Shown here one piece after another: positions 16,846 to 26,408 of a stretch of DNA of 39,035 nucleotides. The stretch comes from JBLIRR01 sp049472395. Lineage in GTDB: Bacteria; SZUA-182; DTGQ01; JBLIRR01. Positions within the stretch are counted from its first letter, which is position 1. Each line of letters starts with the position of its first letter. The translations under genes were made by a program, and so were the position numbers. The notes under the pieces are model-generated. The model made no database searches, had not been told where the DNA came from, and saw nothing but the letters and a program-made list of their open reading frames with translations. The stretch is taken from positions 1 through 39,035 of the forward strand of contig JBLIRR010000053.1 in NCBI GenBank assembly GCA_049472395.1, written 5' to 3'.

Positions 16846-19800
16846 TCAATTTGCCGCGGCTTTGACAGGATTTTGCGCTGTTTGTCCAACACTACGGGCT
16901 ATCTCCCGCACAGCAGGATCAGGATCATTAATAAACCGGCCAAGGACCTGCGTTACTTGCAATTGGGGAATCTGTTTGAGAGCAAAGGCTGCCACCGCGC
17001 GTATATGGTCTTTTTTCCGTTTCCTGAAAAATAAAAATCTTCTCGTTTTGAGCAATTTCGCCAATGGTTCAATACAGGTAGGCCTGCCTATTTGGCCTAG
17101 AGCACGACAGCAGGCAATGCGCACATCATTCTCCTTAGTGGAATTTAGAATATGGATTAACTCCTCATCCACGCCTGGAGTCTTGAGCGTGCCCAGACAT
17201 TTAATGGCACCTGTGGCCAGAATCACCTGCTGACTTCCGGCTAACTCTGTGAGCAATTTTGTTATCTTATCGCCCTTAAGCCTCTCTGCGAGCCGGTAAG
17301 CGGCCTGACGTACCGAAGGATTTTCGTCTCCCAAGGCCTGCACTAATTCGGTCTGCAGATTAGTAGTTATGGTATCGATTATTTCAAGTATGCGCGTTCG
17401 TTCATCCGGATTGATTTCCAGCACTAATAACTTCTTAAGTCTTTCGATCGCTAGTGGACCGAGTTCTCGTATCAGGTTAGCGGCTGTCTTTCGAGCCCGC
17501 TGATTATCCTCGCCTTTAATAATATCCATGAGCACAGGTAATGACTCAAATTTGAGACTTGCGAGAAGTTGTGCGGCATTACTCTGCCTGATTGGATCGG
17601 AGGATTTCAAGTCCTCAATGAGCAATTGATGGACGGTGGATTCAAGCTTCCATTCCATGCCTTTGGGAAATATATGCGAGTGAGAGCCACTTTCATGTTT
17701 AAATTCTCGATAGCGCTTATGAAGATGGAACAGTATGCGGGCGGCCTGGGGATATTCCATGAACTGAACGAGGATGGAAACTATCCGATTCAGCAATGTC
17801 CCCATTACTGCAATAAGTGTCGGTTCTTTTTCTTCGTCGAATTTCTCAAGAAGCGGACTAAATACAAGTTTGGCAAAGTTGTGCTGAAAGGCCACAGTAA
17901 GGCTCTCCAGCAGATTTTGGCAAACCTCGATTACCTTTTCCCGAAGTGGGAGATCACGCTGGGCAAATTCCAAAAACATCGACTCCAAAGCCTGCTCTAT
18001 CCTCTCAAGATGACCCTCGAAATACATCGCTCCCATCTTTTCTTCGATGTCCTTTAGATAATCTTCAAAACGTTCCGGTGGGATGGCCCCATCCGGAGAG
18101 ATTTTTGCCATAGCCATGGTTTGAACTGACGATTCAATAACTTTGGTCCTTCCTGTAAGCCGTGGGGCCATCTGGACTTCATAGAGTTGCCGGTTAAAAA
18201 GGATCGCCGTCAGCCCTCTTTTTTGGGCCATTTCCTCCCAAAACTCTTTGTCAACCACTTTCTGAGAGATCTCGCTGATTATCCCGAGAAATGCCTCCAT
18301 TTGATGAACACTCGTATGTTCAAGAAAAGTTAAGCTGTCCAGGCCAGCCTCATCTAAAAATTTTGCCCATGTCACCATAAGTCCTTTAGAGTCAGCTCTC
18401 TCAGGAATATCTACCTTCTCACCATTCACCAGAAGAGCATCACCAGCCCGACCAAATGTAAGGGATTTTTGCAGGGCAAAGAAACGTTCCAATATCTGCA
18501 GCACACGTGCGATGGATGCCACGACTGTTTCGCTTTTTACGGGGTAGAGCTTGATAGCTCGGATAGTTCCCAAAAGATTACGCACAATATCCGGTAGCAG
18601 CTTTTTCTCCACATCGCCTAATGTGCTGCCGGATTCATACAAATCCTGGTGTGTTGAGGGCTCCACACTGGAGTTAGTCTGGAGATCATCGCTTGTTGTG
18701 CTCTGAACCGCTATCGCATAGCGCATTTGCTTCAAATCTATATGGTCGAGTTGTTTTTCCGACGCAAAGCGTTCCCAATACTTCTCATCGAAAATGTTCG
18801 GTTTCGTCTGTCCCAAAGCGTGGAGGACAATCTCCAATTCTCGCTCATTCAATCCCTGATGAAAAGCAATACCTTTTAATTCAAATCTGTTGAGCAGATC
18901 GAGGAAGGTTTCGACAACCTGTTTACAGCCCGATATATCTATTTTTTGCCCATTGATAAGAACGCTCTGCTTAATCTGAAGAATACTGAGATAATCATTG
19001 TTGGCCAATATACGATCAACAGTGGATTTAAATTGACGGATCACTTTTACAATGGAATCACTTCCTGCAGGATATAAGTTGATGTTGCGCACGGCGACGA
19101 TGAAATTTCTGATAAGGTCCGGCATGTATTCTAAGTCCTTTGGATTGAGAGGTATCTCTTTTTCACGTGCCTTAGTCCCAGTCCCGGAAATCTTGGAATA
19201 CTCCACGGCCTCCTTTGAATTAAATGTGTTCTGGTTGACCTCGTTCAATATCCGTTCATAGTTCTCTGCTTTCTGCTTATTGGCTGATCGTTCGAAATGG
19301 TAAGCAAGGGGTGCTGCAGAGGGCAACAACTTTTCCTTAAACAGCGCTTCCTGATAGATGCCGATCTCTTCATGGAGTTTTTGACGACGATTCTGCTCAA
19401 TGGCCCCATACACAATATCAAAGATCCGTTCACCGAGGAACCGAACTACCTCATCATTGGAATGAAAATGGGAACTCAGCAACCCTTGTGCTTTGGCTTT
19501 GTCAATAAACTCCAAAACCTTTGCCTCCATCTTGTGTGAGCTGCCGGTAATGATACTCAAGGGTACATCCCCTCCGAACGCTGATACCTGGTCGAGCATC
19601 TGTCGGCTTTCTTCATCTAAGGCTGCAATTTTTTGAGAAACAATTTCTTCAAAAGATTTGGGTAAATAGCCCTCTTCTAAGGTCTCGATGTTCCATTGAT
19701 GACCGATTAGGGTAATTTTGTTATCAAGCACCATCTTACGCAATATTTCAGACAAAAATAGCGGATTACCTTGACTTGCTTTAGCAAGATCTGTGGAAAA

Positions 19801-21132
19801 ATTTTTTGGAATCCTCGCATGAGGGAAAATTCCACGGATGTGTTCCTCAATGTCCATAATTGTAAGGGGAGTGAGCGCAACCTTTTTTATGGACAACTCT
19901 TGCTGATATGACTCATAGAACAATTTTAAGGGATTATTTTGATGATCTGCGGAGGTGATAGTCTTCTTCTCCCTTAGTTGAGAGGCACAGATAAAGAGAG
20001 AAATGGATTTTTGGTGCATTAATTTGCGAAGTAACATCAAGGTCGCTTCATCGGCAAGATGCATATCATCGATGAGGAGGATAAGAGGCCTCATGCCAGT
20101 CATTTTGGTGATTACTTTGACCAGCGTTTCAAAAATGCCTGCGCGGTATATCGAACTGTTAATTGTGAGGGAAGTTGGCCTTTTTGAATCTAGTGAGGGT
20201 AAAATTTGAGCCAGATAAACTCTTTCTTCGGCACTGAGCTCTTCAAGGACAACCTTTCCTTGTTTTTTGTGTACGTTAAGCATTTCAAGGAGGAGCTGTA
20301 TTGCTAAGTAATAAGGCCGGAACATTTCCTGGCTATCACCATTGATCTTGAGACTCCAAACATTATCATCAGTCAGATTGCGACGGATTGTTTCCAGAAA
20401 CTCGGTCTTGCCAATGCCGTTGGGACCTTCTAAAAGCATAAACTGGTTTTGGTGTGTGTTAAGCTTGTTGAGTGCGTCGGTTACTTGGGAAAGCTGTGCG
20501 CTTCGGCCGACCAGTTTGACATCGCTAAGCTTATAAATGGCTGTTTTAGAAAAAACTGCTTCTTGATTTACATCGTCAGCATTTGCCAAAGCATCCCTTC
20601 CATTTTTTTTCGCATAGTAAAGGGCAACATCTGCTTGTTGAATCAGTTCTTTACTGGTTTGGGCGTTTTCAGGAGCAGAGGCCACTCCAATGCTCACACT
20701 GATTTTTATGTCAATATCTTGGGTCCCAGTGGGCAAGGAGCCTTCTCGAGCTCTCTTAAGCAAACACTCCCCGAGATTCATTGCTGCGCGCTTATCACTG
20801 TGCTGCATAAGTATCATAAACTCATCACCCGCATAGCGAATCGCCATAGACCCTTTATTTGTAACTTCTTTCAGTAAATTTGCTATCCAGATGAGTGCTT
20901 GGTCACCAATATCATGCCCATATGTGTCATTAATCTGCTTAAAATTGTCTACATCCAGCATGATCAATGATAAGGGATCATTGTTCAAATGGTCCCACTG
21001 AACTTTGTATTCAAGGAACTGCAGGAGAAATCGACGATTATAGATGGCAGTCAATTCATCTTCAAAAATCAAGCGAGAGGGATCCTTCCCACTGTATTCT
21101 AAGAAATGATAAAATTCTTTATTATATTCCAT
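16846..21132 (-). CDS. Giant signalling protein: GGDEF, AAA ATPase, duplicated unknown domain, HEAT repeats
   Basis: One uninterrupted 1428-residue protein. Residues ~24-182 form a GGDEF domain with YNRRF, DVDNFKQINDTYGHDIGD and the active-site motif RYAGDEF (AGDEF 101-105). The first Gly is Ala, a change tolerated in some active cyclases. The RxxD inhibitory site is absent (NKGS). Residues ~207-640 form a STAND/AAA-type ATPase (VGR at 208-210, Walker A GPNGIGKT at 236-243, Walker B ILLIDD at 351-356) like those of LuxR or adenylyl cyclase regulators. Residues ~670-810 and ~845-990 are two copies of an unknown domain (PDLIRNFIVAVRNINLYPAG against PDIVRNLLGTIRAIKLYPVK). Residues ~1180-1428 are HEAT repeats. 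No membrane segment or signal peptide. Separated from liv by 114 bases, so possibly its own unit. Confidence 0.9.
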   Translation of the reverse strand: MEYNKEFYHFLEYSGKDPSRLIFEDELTAIYNRRFLLQFLEYKVQWDHLNNDPLSLIMLDVDNFKQINDTYGHDIGDQALIWIANLLKEVTNKGSMAIRYAGDEFMILMQHSDKRAAMNLGECLLKRAREGSLPTGTQDIDIKISVSIGVASAPENAQTSKELIQQADVALYYAKKNGRDALANADDVNQEAVFSKTAIYKLSDVKLVGRSAQLSQVTDALNKLNTHQNQFMLLEGPNGIGKTEFLETIRRNLTDDNVWSLKINGDSQEMFRPYYLAIQLLLEMLNVHKKQGKVVLEELSAEERVYLAQILPSLDSKRPTSLTINSSIYRAGIFETLVKVITKMTGMRPLILLIDDMHLADEATLMLLRKLMHQKSISLFICASQLREKKTITSADHQNNPLKLFYESYQQELSIKKVALTPLTIMDIEEHIRGIFPHARIPKNFSTDLAKASQGNPLFLSEILRKMVLDNKITLIGHQWNIETLEEGYLPKSFEEIVSQKIAALDEESRQMLDQVSAFGGDVPLSIITGSSHKMEAKVLEFIDKAKAQGLLSSHFHSNDEVVRFLGERIFDIVYGAIEQNRRQKLHEEIGIYQEALFKEKLLPSAAPLAYHFERSANKQKAENYERILNEVNQNTFNSKEAVEYSKISGTGTKAREKEIPLNPKDLEYMPDLIRNFIVAVRNINLYPAGSDSIVKVIRQFKSTVDRILANNDYLSILQIKQSVLINGQKIDISGCKQVVETFLDLLNRFELKGIAFHQGLNERELEIVLHALGQTKPNIFDEKYWERFASEKQLDHIDLKQMRYAIAVQSTTSDDLQTNSSVEPSTHQDLYESGSTLGDVEKKLLPDIVRNLLGTIRAIKLYPVKSETVVASIARVLQILERFFALQKSLTFGRAGDALLVNGEKVDIPERADSKGLMVTWAKFLDEAGLDSLTFLEHTSVHQMEAFLGIISEISQKVVDKEFWEEMAQKRGLTAILFNRQLYEVQMAPRLTGRTKVIESSVQTMAMAKISPDGAIPPERFEDYLKDIEEKMGAMYFEGHLERIEQALESMFLEFAQRDLPLREKVIEVCQNLLESLTVAFQHNFAKLVFSPLLEKFDEEKEPTLIAVMGTLLNRIVSILVQFMEYPQAARILFHLHKRYREFKHESGSHSHIFPKGMEWKLESTVHQLLIEDLKSSDPIRQSNAAQLLASLKFESLPVLMDIIKGEDNQRARKTAANLIRELGPLAIERLKKLLVLEINPDERTRILEIIDTITTNLQTELVQALGDENPSVRQAAYRLAERLKGDKITKLLTELAGSQQVILATGAIKCLGTLKTPGVDEELIHILNSTKENDVRIACCRALGQIGRPTCIEPLAKLLKTRRFLFFRKRKKDHIRAVAAFALKQIPQLQVTQVLGRFINDPDPAVREIARSVGQTAQNPVKAAAN

Positions 21133-21246
21133 ACCATTAATTATTTCTTTTGCTTTAAATTCCTTAATGCCAATTTAATCAAAGGCTTTTGAACAATACC
21201 ACATTTTTCTTATCGGTACTTGAGTGAATGGGGTTCATATGAAATT

Positions 21247-21951
21247 TTATTCCCCAAGATATGCTTTACGGATTTCCTCGTTTTGTATTAATCGGTTAGC
21301 ACGGTCTGAATAGACAATCCTTCCCGTTTCCATGATATATCCGCGTTTTGCAATATCAAGAGCGCGCTGGGCATTTTGCTCAACCAGGAGAATTGCAATA
21401 TTTTCCTGGTTTATTCTTGAAATTATCTGAAATATATTATCGACAATCTTCGGGGCCAAACCGAGGGAGGGCTCATCAAGGAGAATAAGTTTCCCCCGTG
21501 CCATAAGGGCTCGGCCGATGGCAAGCATCTGCTGTTCTCCGCCAGAGAGCGTGCCGCCATATTGTTTTTGACGCTGATGCAAGATAGGAAAAAGCTCAAA
21601 TACATGCGCAAGGTCCTTTTTTATTTCCCTTTTATTTGTGCGTAAATAGCACGCCATTTCAAGGTTTTCCAAAACAGTGAGATTGAAAAAGATACCACGT
21701 CCCTCTGGTACATGAATAATCCCTAATTTTACGATTAAATGGGGGCTGAGTTTTGTAATATCTTCTCCCATAAAGCTTATTGTACCGTGAGATGGTCGAA
21801 GAAGTCCTGAGATTGCGCGAAGGGTGCTGCTTTTGCCAGCACCATTTGCCCCCAAGAGCGTCACAATTTCTCCTTTATTCACATTAAAAGAGATCCCGCT
21901 TACCGCATGAATCATATTATATTTTATCTCAAGATTCTGTATTTCAAGCAT
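21247..21951 (-). CDS. livF: Branched-chain amino-acid ABC transporter ATPase LivF
   Basis: This is the smaller of the two ATPases of a Liv-type importer, 234 residues. Walker A GANGAGKSS, the signature LSGGEQQMLAIGRAL, Walker B LILLDEPSLGLAP and the switch region LLVEQNAQRALDIA, all typical of LivF, are present. It is the last gene of the livJ-H-M-G-F run, and its start overlaps the livG stop by 8 bases. It works with LivG on the cytoplasmic face of the LivHM pore. Substrate range could be Leu/Ile/Val or related amides, urea or short acids. Confidence 0.96.
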   Translation of the reverse strand: MLEIQNLEIKYNMIHAVSGISFNVNKGEIVTLLGANGAGKSSTLRAISGLLRPSHGTISFMGEDITKLSPHLIVKLGIIHVPEGRGIFFNLTVLENLEMACYLRTNKREIKKDLAHVFELFPILHQRQKQYGGTLSGGEQQMLAIGRALMARGKLILLDEPSLGLAPKIVDNIFQIISRINQENIAILLVEQNAQRALDIAKRGYIMETGRIVYSDRANRLIQNEEIRKAYLGE

Positions 21952-22717
21952 GGTGTTCCGATCCCAAATAGGCTTCGATAACTCTCGGATTTTTTTGGAT
22001 ATGAGAAGGAGTGCCTTCAGCGATCATCTGCCCAAAGTTGAGTACCACTATCCTTTCACTTATTTCCATAATCATTTTCATTTGATGTTCAATGAGCAGA
22101 ATGGTGATAGGAAATTTTTCTCGAACCCACTTAATAAGACGCATCAGCTCATCTATTTCAGTATGATTCATCCCTGCGGCCGGTTCATCAAGAAGGAGAA
22201 GCTGAGCATCGGTGGCTATAGCACGGGCAATTTCAACCCTTCTTTGGAGTCCATAGGGCAATTCACTTGCGAGCTTGTATGCCTCTTGTGTCAGTTCAAA
22301 CATTTCTAATAAATAATTACTTTTTTCAATGATTCGATCTTCTTCTTTTTTGAATCGTTGGGTGATAAAAACCGCATCCCAGAACCCGTAATTTTTTTGT
22401 AAATGAAAGGCAAGTCTAATATTGTTGAGCACTGAGAGCTGTCCAAAAAGTCGGATGTTTTGGAAAGTACGGCTAATGCCTGTGGCAGCGATAAGATGAG
22501 GTTTTAATCCTGTGATGTCCTTATCCTGAAAATATATTGATCCGCAATCCGGTTGATAAAAGCCGGTAAGAAGGTTAAAAATCGTAGTCTTTCCCGCCCC
22601 ATTCGGGCCGATGATACTGACAATCTCTCTTTCTGTCAGTCGCAGAGAGAAATTTGAAACAGCAATAAGTCCCCCAAATGATTTATGTAAATTTTTTATC
22701 TGAAGGATGCTCATCAT
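21944..22717 (-). CDS. livG: Branched-chain amino-acid ABC transporter ATPase LivG
   Basis: This is the second ATPase of the Liv system, 257 residues. Walker A is GPNGAGKTT; the LivG-type signature is LPYGLQRRVEIARA, and Walker B is LLLLDEPAAGMN, followed by the LivG-specific D-loop and LLIEHQMKMIMEISERIVVL. The start is one base after the livM stop, and the double Met (MMSIL) leaves a choice of two starts three bases apart. Confidence 0.96.
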   Translation of the reverse strand: MMSILQIKNLHKSFGGLIAVSNFSLRLTEREIVSIIGPNGAGKTTIFNLLTGFYQPDCGSIYFQDKDITGLKPHLIAATGISRTFQNIRLFGQLSVLNNIRLAFHLQKNYGFWDAVFITQRFKKEEDRIIEKSNYLLEMFELTQEAYKLASELPYGLQRRVEIARAIATDAQLLLLDEPAAGMNHTEIDELMRLIKWVREKFPITILLIEHQMKMIMEISERIVVLNFGQMIAEGTPSHIQKNPRVIEAYLGSEHHA

Positions 22718-22718
22718 T

Positions 22719-23726
22719 TTAAATATCTTTCTTAAATAAGCCCTCTGGCGCTTTTAACATGATAATGATTAAGAGTAAGGGGTAGATTACCATCCTCCAC
22801 TGCTGCAGATTAACTAAGCGCAAAAATTCAAGCAGGAAAGTCAGAAGGCTCGCTCCTATTATTGATCCCCAGATACTGCTCATCCCTCCTAAGTAAAGGT
22901 ATACAAGATATTCTATTGATTTAATAAAATTAAAATTATCCGGATGAATATAGCGCAGCACATGGGCATAAAGCCCTCCCCCAAGCCCTGCCCAGAAGCT
23001 CGAAAGAGCAAAGGATAAAACTTTATATTTTGAAATATTGACGCCCATCATCTCTGCCGCAATCTGATCATCTCTCAGGGAGAGCCAGACGCGCCCGTAA
23101 CTTGAGTAAAGGAGACGACGCGTTATGAAGACGACAAGGATAGCGAAAAGAATTACCCAGAATATGTTTGTAATGCCAGGGATTTTCCCCATACCTCGCG
23201 GACCTCCGATGGCTGCTACAATATTTCCTATCGTTGTCAGATGCATTTTATGCAAAAGTATCGCGATCTCGTCAGTCACTTTGATAGTAGAGCGAACTAT
23301 TTCCACCAAGGCAAGGGTCACAATAGCCAGATAATCGCCTTGTAAGCGCAGAATGGGAAGGCCTATGACGTATCCGAATAAAAATGCAACTATTGCTCCG
23401 GCGATAATGGCACATAAATATACTGGGATCTGTAAAAGTGAGGGCATTGTATCCATTGAACAGATGACGGTTGTCACTATGCAGGAAGTATAGGCACCAA
23501 CAGCCATAAAGGCGGCGTGTCCAATGGAGAACTCGCCCGTGAAGCCGTTAATCAAATTCAAGCTCACGGTCATGATAATATTGATGCACATGAGCATAAA
23601 GATTTGCAGAAAATAGCGATTTACCACACCAATCCTTCCCAAAAGGCTCACCACCAGTCCCATAATAGTCAGTCCAATATAGTAATGATGGTAACTTAAA
23701 GACTGAGTATGGTGTGTCTGCTTCAT
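22719..23726 (-). CDS. livM: Branched-chain amino-acid ABC transporter permease LivM
   Basis: This is a membrane permease of 335 residues with 8-10 helices. It contains the LivM family blocks NLINGFTGEFSIGHAAFMAV, then LRLQGDYLAIVTLALVEIVR, and the EAA-like cytoplasmic loop SLRDDQIAAEMMGVNISKYK. SFWAGLGGGLYAHVLRYI follows in the last third. It pairs with LivH. It starts 5 bases after the livH stop. Confidence 0.95.
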   Translation of the reverse strand: MKQTHHTQSLSYHHYYIGLTIMGLVVSLLGRIGVVNRYFLQIFMLMCINIIMTVSLNLINGFTGEFSIGHAAFMAVGAYTSCIVTTVICSMDTMPSLLQIPVYLCAIIAGAIVAFLFGYVIGLPILRLQGDYLAIVTLALVEIVRSTIKVTDEIAILLHKMHLTTIGNIVAAIGGPRGMGKIPGITNIFWVILFAILVVFITRRLLYSSYGRVWLSLRDDQIAAEMMGVNISKYKVLSFALSSFWAGLGGGLYAHVLRYIHPDNFNFIKSIEYLVYLYLGGMSSIWGSIIGASLLTFLLEFLRLVNLQQWRMVIYPLLLIIIMLKAPEGLFKKDI

Positions 23727-23731
23727 AATGA

Positions 23732-24751
23732 TTATATTTTTTCCGTATAGGGGGAGCCAAAAAGCCCGGTGGGTTTTATTAACAGCACCAGGACTAAAAG
23801 AGAGAAGGTAACCCCATACCCAAGGTTTGAATTAATACTGATTGCCAAGGTTTCTATTATACCCATCATAAAGCCCCCAACCATTGCTCCAGGGATATTT
23901 CCGATACCCCCGATCACCGCAGCGACAAATGCAACAATCCCCGGCCATAGCCCTAGAAAGGGAGATTGAATTACTCCGTAGGTGAGGCCATAGAGAATGC
24001 CAGCAGTACCTGCCAGGGCGCCACCGAGGGCAAAGGTAAAGGAGATAACCTGATTGATATTAATGCCCATAAGCTTGGCAACATCCATATCAAAGGCGAC
24101 TGCTCGCATTGCCTTACCCATCTTTGTTTTTTTTACAATAAATTCCAGTATTACCATAAGCAGGATTGCAATTACGAGATTAATTATTTTTATATTGCTG
24201 ATAGCGAGAATACCGAAGATAAGGTATGCTTTTTCTTTAATGATTGAAGGGAAGGGTACAAATTGAGGGCCAAATACCATGTATTTGAAAGGGAATGGAA
24301 TCTGTATGGGATCGAGTGCTAAAAAATTTTCCAAGAATAATGATACACCAATTGAGGTGATTAACATGGTTAAACGCGGTTTATCCCTAAGAGGTCTATA
24401 AGCGACTATTTCTATTGCGACATTGAGCAAAAGACAACCGCTCATGGCAGCGATCATGGCAATCCAGAAGGAACCTCGGACGCCGGCACCTAACAGGAGA
24501 TTGCCGCAAAAATAGGCAAGATACACCCCAACCATAAAAACATCACCATGAGCAAAATTGATGAGCTTAATGATACCATACACCATGGTATAGCCCAGGG
24601 CGATAAGGGCATACATACTTCCTTTATGGAGGCCGTTTATAATTTGCTGAGCGAAAATAGCCCAGCCGTAAGAATAGATATAAAGTGCTGTGCTGAGGAT
24701 AAAAGTAACAGCGATACTACCATTGACATAGGCTGTTTTTGTCTTTTTCAC
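23732..24751 (-). CDS. livH: Branched-chain amino-acid ABC transporter permease LivH
   Basis: This is the other pore subunit, 339 residues. The LivH signature GLHKGSMYALIALGYTMVYG leads into IIKLINFAHGDVFMVG; the EAA-like loop is MGKAMRAVAFDMDVAKLMGI, and GGIGNIPGAMVGGFMMGIIE closes the conserved part. Compared with the common ~300 residues, the N-terminus has an extra hydrophobic segment (about 10-35: GSIAVTFILSTALYIYSYGW) that may be an additional helix. It lies 21 bases after livJ. Confidence 0.94.
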   Translation of the reverse strand: MKKTKTAYVNGSIAVTFILSTALYIYSYGWAIFAQQIINGLHKGSMYALIALGYTMVYGIIKLINFAHGDVFMVGVYLAYFCGNLLLGAGVRGSFWIAMIAAMSGCLLLNVAIEIVAYRPLRDKPRLTMLITSIGVSLFLENFLALDPIQIPFPFKYMVFGPQFVPFPSIIKEKAYLIFGILAISNIKIINLVIAILLMVILEFIVKKTKMGKAMRAVAFDMDVAKLMGININQVISFTFALGGALAGTAGILYGLTYGVIQSPFLGLWPGIVAFVAAVIGGIGNIPGAMVGGFMMGIIETLAISINSNLGYGVTFSLLVLVLLIKPTGLFGSPYTEKI

Positions 24752-24772
24752 TATTATTAGGGGGTTAATTTA

Positions 24773-25915
24773 TTAAGGAGCTATTGTTTTATAAAATACG
24801 GGTTTCCCTTTAGCTATGTTAATAATAACAGCGCTTTTCACAGGATTACGATTTTTATCAAAGGAGATTTTCCCTGATATTGCGTTAAAATCTTGTGTAG
24901 CAGCCAGGGCATCTCTGATCGCAGCGCCATCTGTCGTGCCTGCCTTTTTTATTGCATTAAATAAAATTAAGCACGCATCATACGCAAGAGCGGCCAATGC
25001 ATCCGGAGGCTGACCATATGTGGCTGAATAGTGCTTTACAAATTCCACAACCTGAGGATTAGGGTCATCCTTTGAAAAATGTGTGCTAAAATAGCTTCCC
25101 TCAACAGCATCTTTCCCAAGCTCGGTAAGCTGAGGGGAATCCCATCCATCCCCTCCGATAAGTGTGATGCTAATACCCATAGCGCGGGCCTGTTTGGCAA
25201 TGAGAGCTACAGAGCTATAATAATTAGGCAGAAATAAGATGTCAGGGTTTGAAGCCCTTATTTTAGTGAGCTGCGCGCTAAAATCCTGTGTTTTATCCTC
25301 ATCAGTAAAGGCTTCATAACTTACAATAGTTCCTCCAAGTTTTTCAAACTGGGCCTTAAAGAATTCAGCAAGCCCCTTATTATAATCATTGCCATTATCA
25401 TATAATACTGCGGCTCTTTTTTTATTTAAGTGTTTGTAAGCAAAGTTCGCCATTATAGTGCCCTGAAATGGATCTATAAAGCAAGCGCGAAAAATATAGT
25501 CTCCGATTAAGGTTACTTGAGGATTAGTGGAAGCCGAACTAATCATGGGCACTCCGGTCTCCTGTGCTATTGGTGCTCCGGCGAGGGAACATTTACTCAT
25601 TACCGTACCGATAATGGCTTGGACTCCATTCATATCGATCAATTTCCGATATGCATTTGCAGCCGATTCTGGTTTGCCCTCATCATCCTCAAAGATGAGC
25701 TTTACTTTGTAATATATTCCCCCAACGTCAATCCCCCCTTGTTGATTTATCTCTTGGACAGCCATGTTGCATGCATTTCGGGTTGAGACACCATACGTAG
25801 CAGCTCCTCCGGTAACAGGCCCGACTCCGCCGATTTTAATAATAGTTCCCCCTTGAGTGCACCCAGAGGCTAAAAATAAGAGTGCGATAATAAAAAGAAC
25901 GGTTCGTGTATTCAT
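24773..25915 (-). CDS. livJ: Branched-chain amino-acid ABC transporter substrate-binding lipoprotein
   Basis: This is a periplasmic binding protein of the LivJ/Peripla_BP_6 family, 380 residues, anchored as a lipoprotein: signal MNTRTVLFIIALLF and lipobox LASGC with Cys19. The mature part opens with IKIGGVGPVTGGAATYG and shows the family blocks AAQEIN-like AVQEINQQGGI, followed by VQAIIGTVMSKCSLAGAPIA and PMISSASTNP. Ligand is likely a branched-chain amino acid or related compound; specificity cannot be fixed. It is the first gene of the operon, with a strong ribosome site GGAGGAA (minus strand, 25921-25927). Confidence 0.94.
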   Translation of the reverse strand: MNTRTVLFIIALLFLASGCTQGGTIIKIGGVGPVTGGAATYGVSTRNACNMAVQEINQQGGIDVGGIYYKVKLIFEDDEGKPESAANAYRKLIDMNGVQAIIGTVMSKCSLAGAPIAQETGVPMISSASTNPQVTLIGDYIFRACFIDPFQGTIMANFAYKHLNKKRAAVLYDNGNDYNKGLAEFFKAQFEKLGGTIVSYEAFTDEDKTQDFSAQLTKIRASNPDILFLPNYYSSVALIAKQARAMGISITLIGGDGWDSPQLTELGKDAVEGSYFSTHFSKDDPNPQVVEFVKHYSATYGQPPDALAALAYDACLILFNAIKKAGTTDGAAIRDALAATQDFNAISGKISFDKNRNPVKSAVIINIAKGKPVFYKTIAP

Positions 25916-25945
25916 TATTATTCCTCCTTTTTTTTGCTGATAATT

Positions 25946-25971
25946 ATTATAGAAATTTTCTTATTTTGCAA
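25946..25971 (-). promoter_or_regulatory. Possible promoter of the liv operon
   Basis: On the minus strand a perfect TATAAT lies at 25946-25951, 31 bases ahead of the livJ ATG. A TTGCAA at 25966-25971 sits upstream with only 14 bases between, shorter than the ideal 17. The -10 is persuasive and the -35 is not. The site lies at the edge of the gene-free stretch. Confidence 0.4.
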
Positions 25972-26075
25972 CCCTCTCATAACAGCACATTTCACAGCAG
26001 GACAATCGCATGAAAGATTTTATCCTATGCAATTCATTATACTAAACAAAACTATAATTTGTGCTTTTTAAATTC

Positions 26076-26140
26076 ACCACAGAGAGCACAGAGGACACGG
26101 AGATTCAGACTATCTCTGTGATCTCTGTGCCCTCTGTAAT
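26076..26140. repeat. Long imperfect inverted repeat, CACAGAG-type
   Basis: Two 29-base arms, 26076-26104 and 26112-26140, match at about 23 of 29 positions when one is reversed and complemented, around a 7-base loop. The arms are built from repeated words ACAGAG and CACAGAG. The RNA would fold into a long hairpin. It lies in the 493-base spacer 25916-26408 between the divergent liv and bsh operons. No T run follows, so it is not a normal terminator. It is one of two such elements in the spacer. Confidence 0.75.
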
Positions 26141-26180
26141 AAAATAATAATCCCCATGAGTGCCTTTCCAGGAATATTTG

Positions 26181-26248
26181 TTGACAGGATAACAGGATTG
26201 ACAAGATAAATTTTAAATCCTGTGTATCCTGTTAATCCTGTCAAATAT
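26181..26248. repeat. Imperfect inverted repeat of GACAGGAT words
   Basis: Left part 26181-26206 consists of GACAGGAT, AACAGGATT and GACAAGAT in tandem. The right part 26217-26248 is its reverse complement, with ATCCTG repeated three times and ending TGTCAAATAT. The unit is about 9 bases, repeated three times per arm. The same word makes the arms at 10124-10134 and 10262-10272. It sits 41 bases from the first element in the same spacer. The rest of the spacer (25980-26075 and 26249-26408) shows no gene or recognised site beyond the start of bshC. Confidence 0.75.
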
Positions 26249-26408
26249 TTTTTAAGAAAATATCTAAACTTCTCATTAAACAACTCGAAATATTTCATGC
26301 GATTACTCTGCATCTCGCACGCCTTCTTCTTGACAAATAAGCAGCATTTTTATATTTTGGCTTTAAGCATAAAGGAATTTTAAAAATCTGGCTGGAGCAG
26401 GTGGGGAA

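Noticed and set aside
26110..26313. Small minus-strand reading frame across the inverted repeats
   Set aside because: It is made of the repeat words themselves, has no ribosome site and no protein-like composition.
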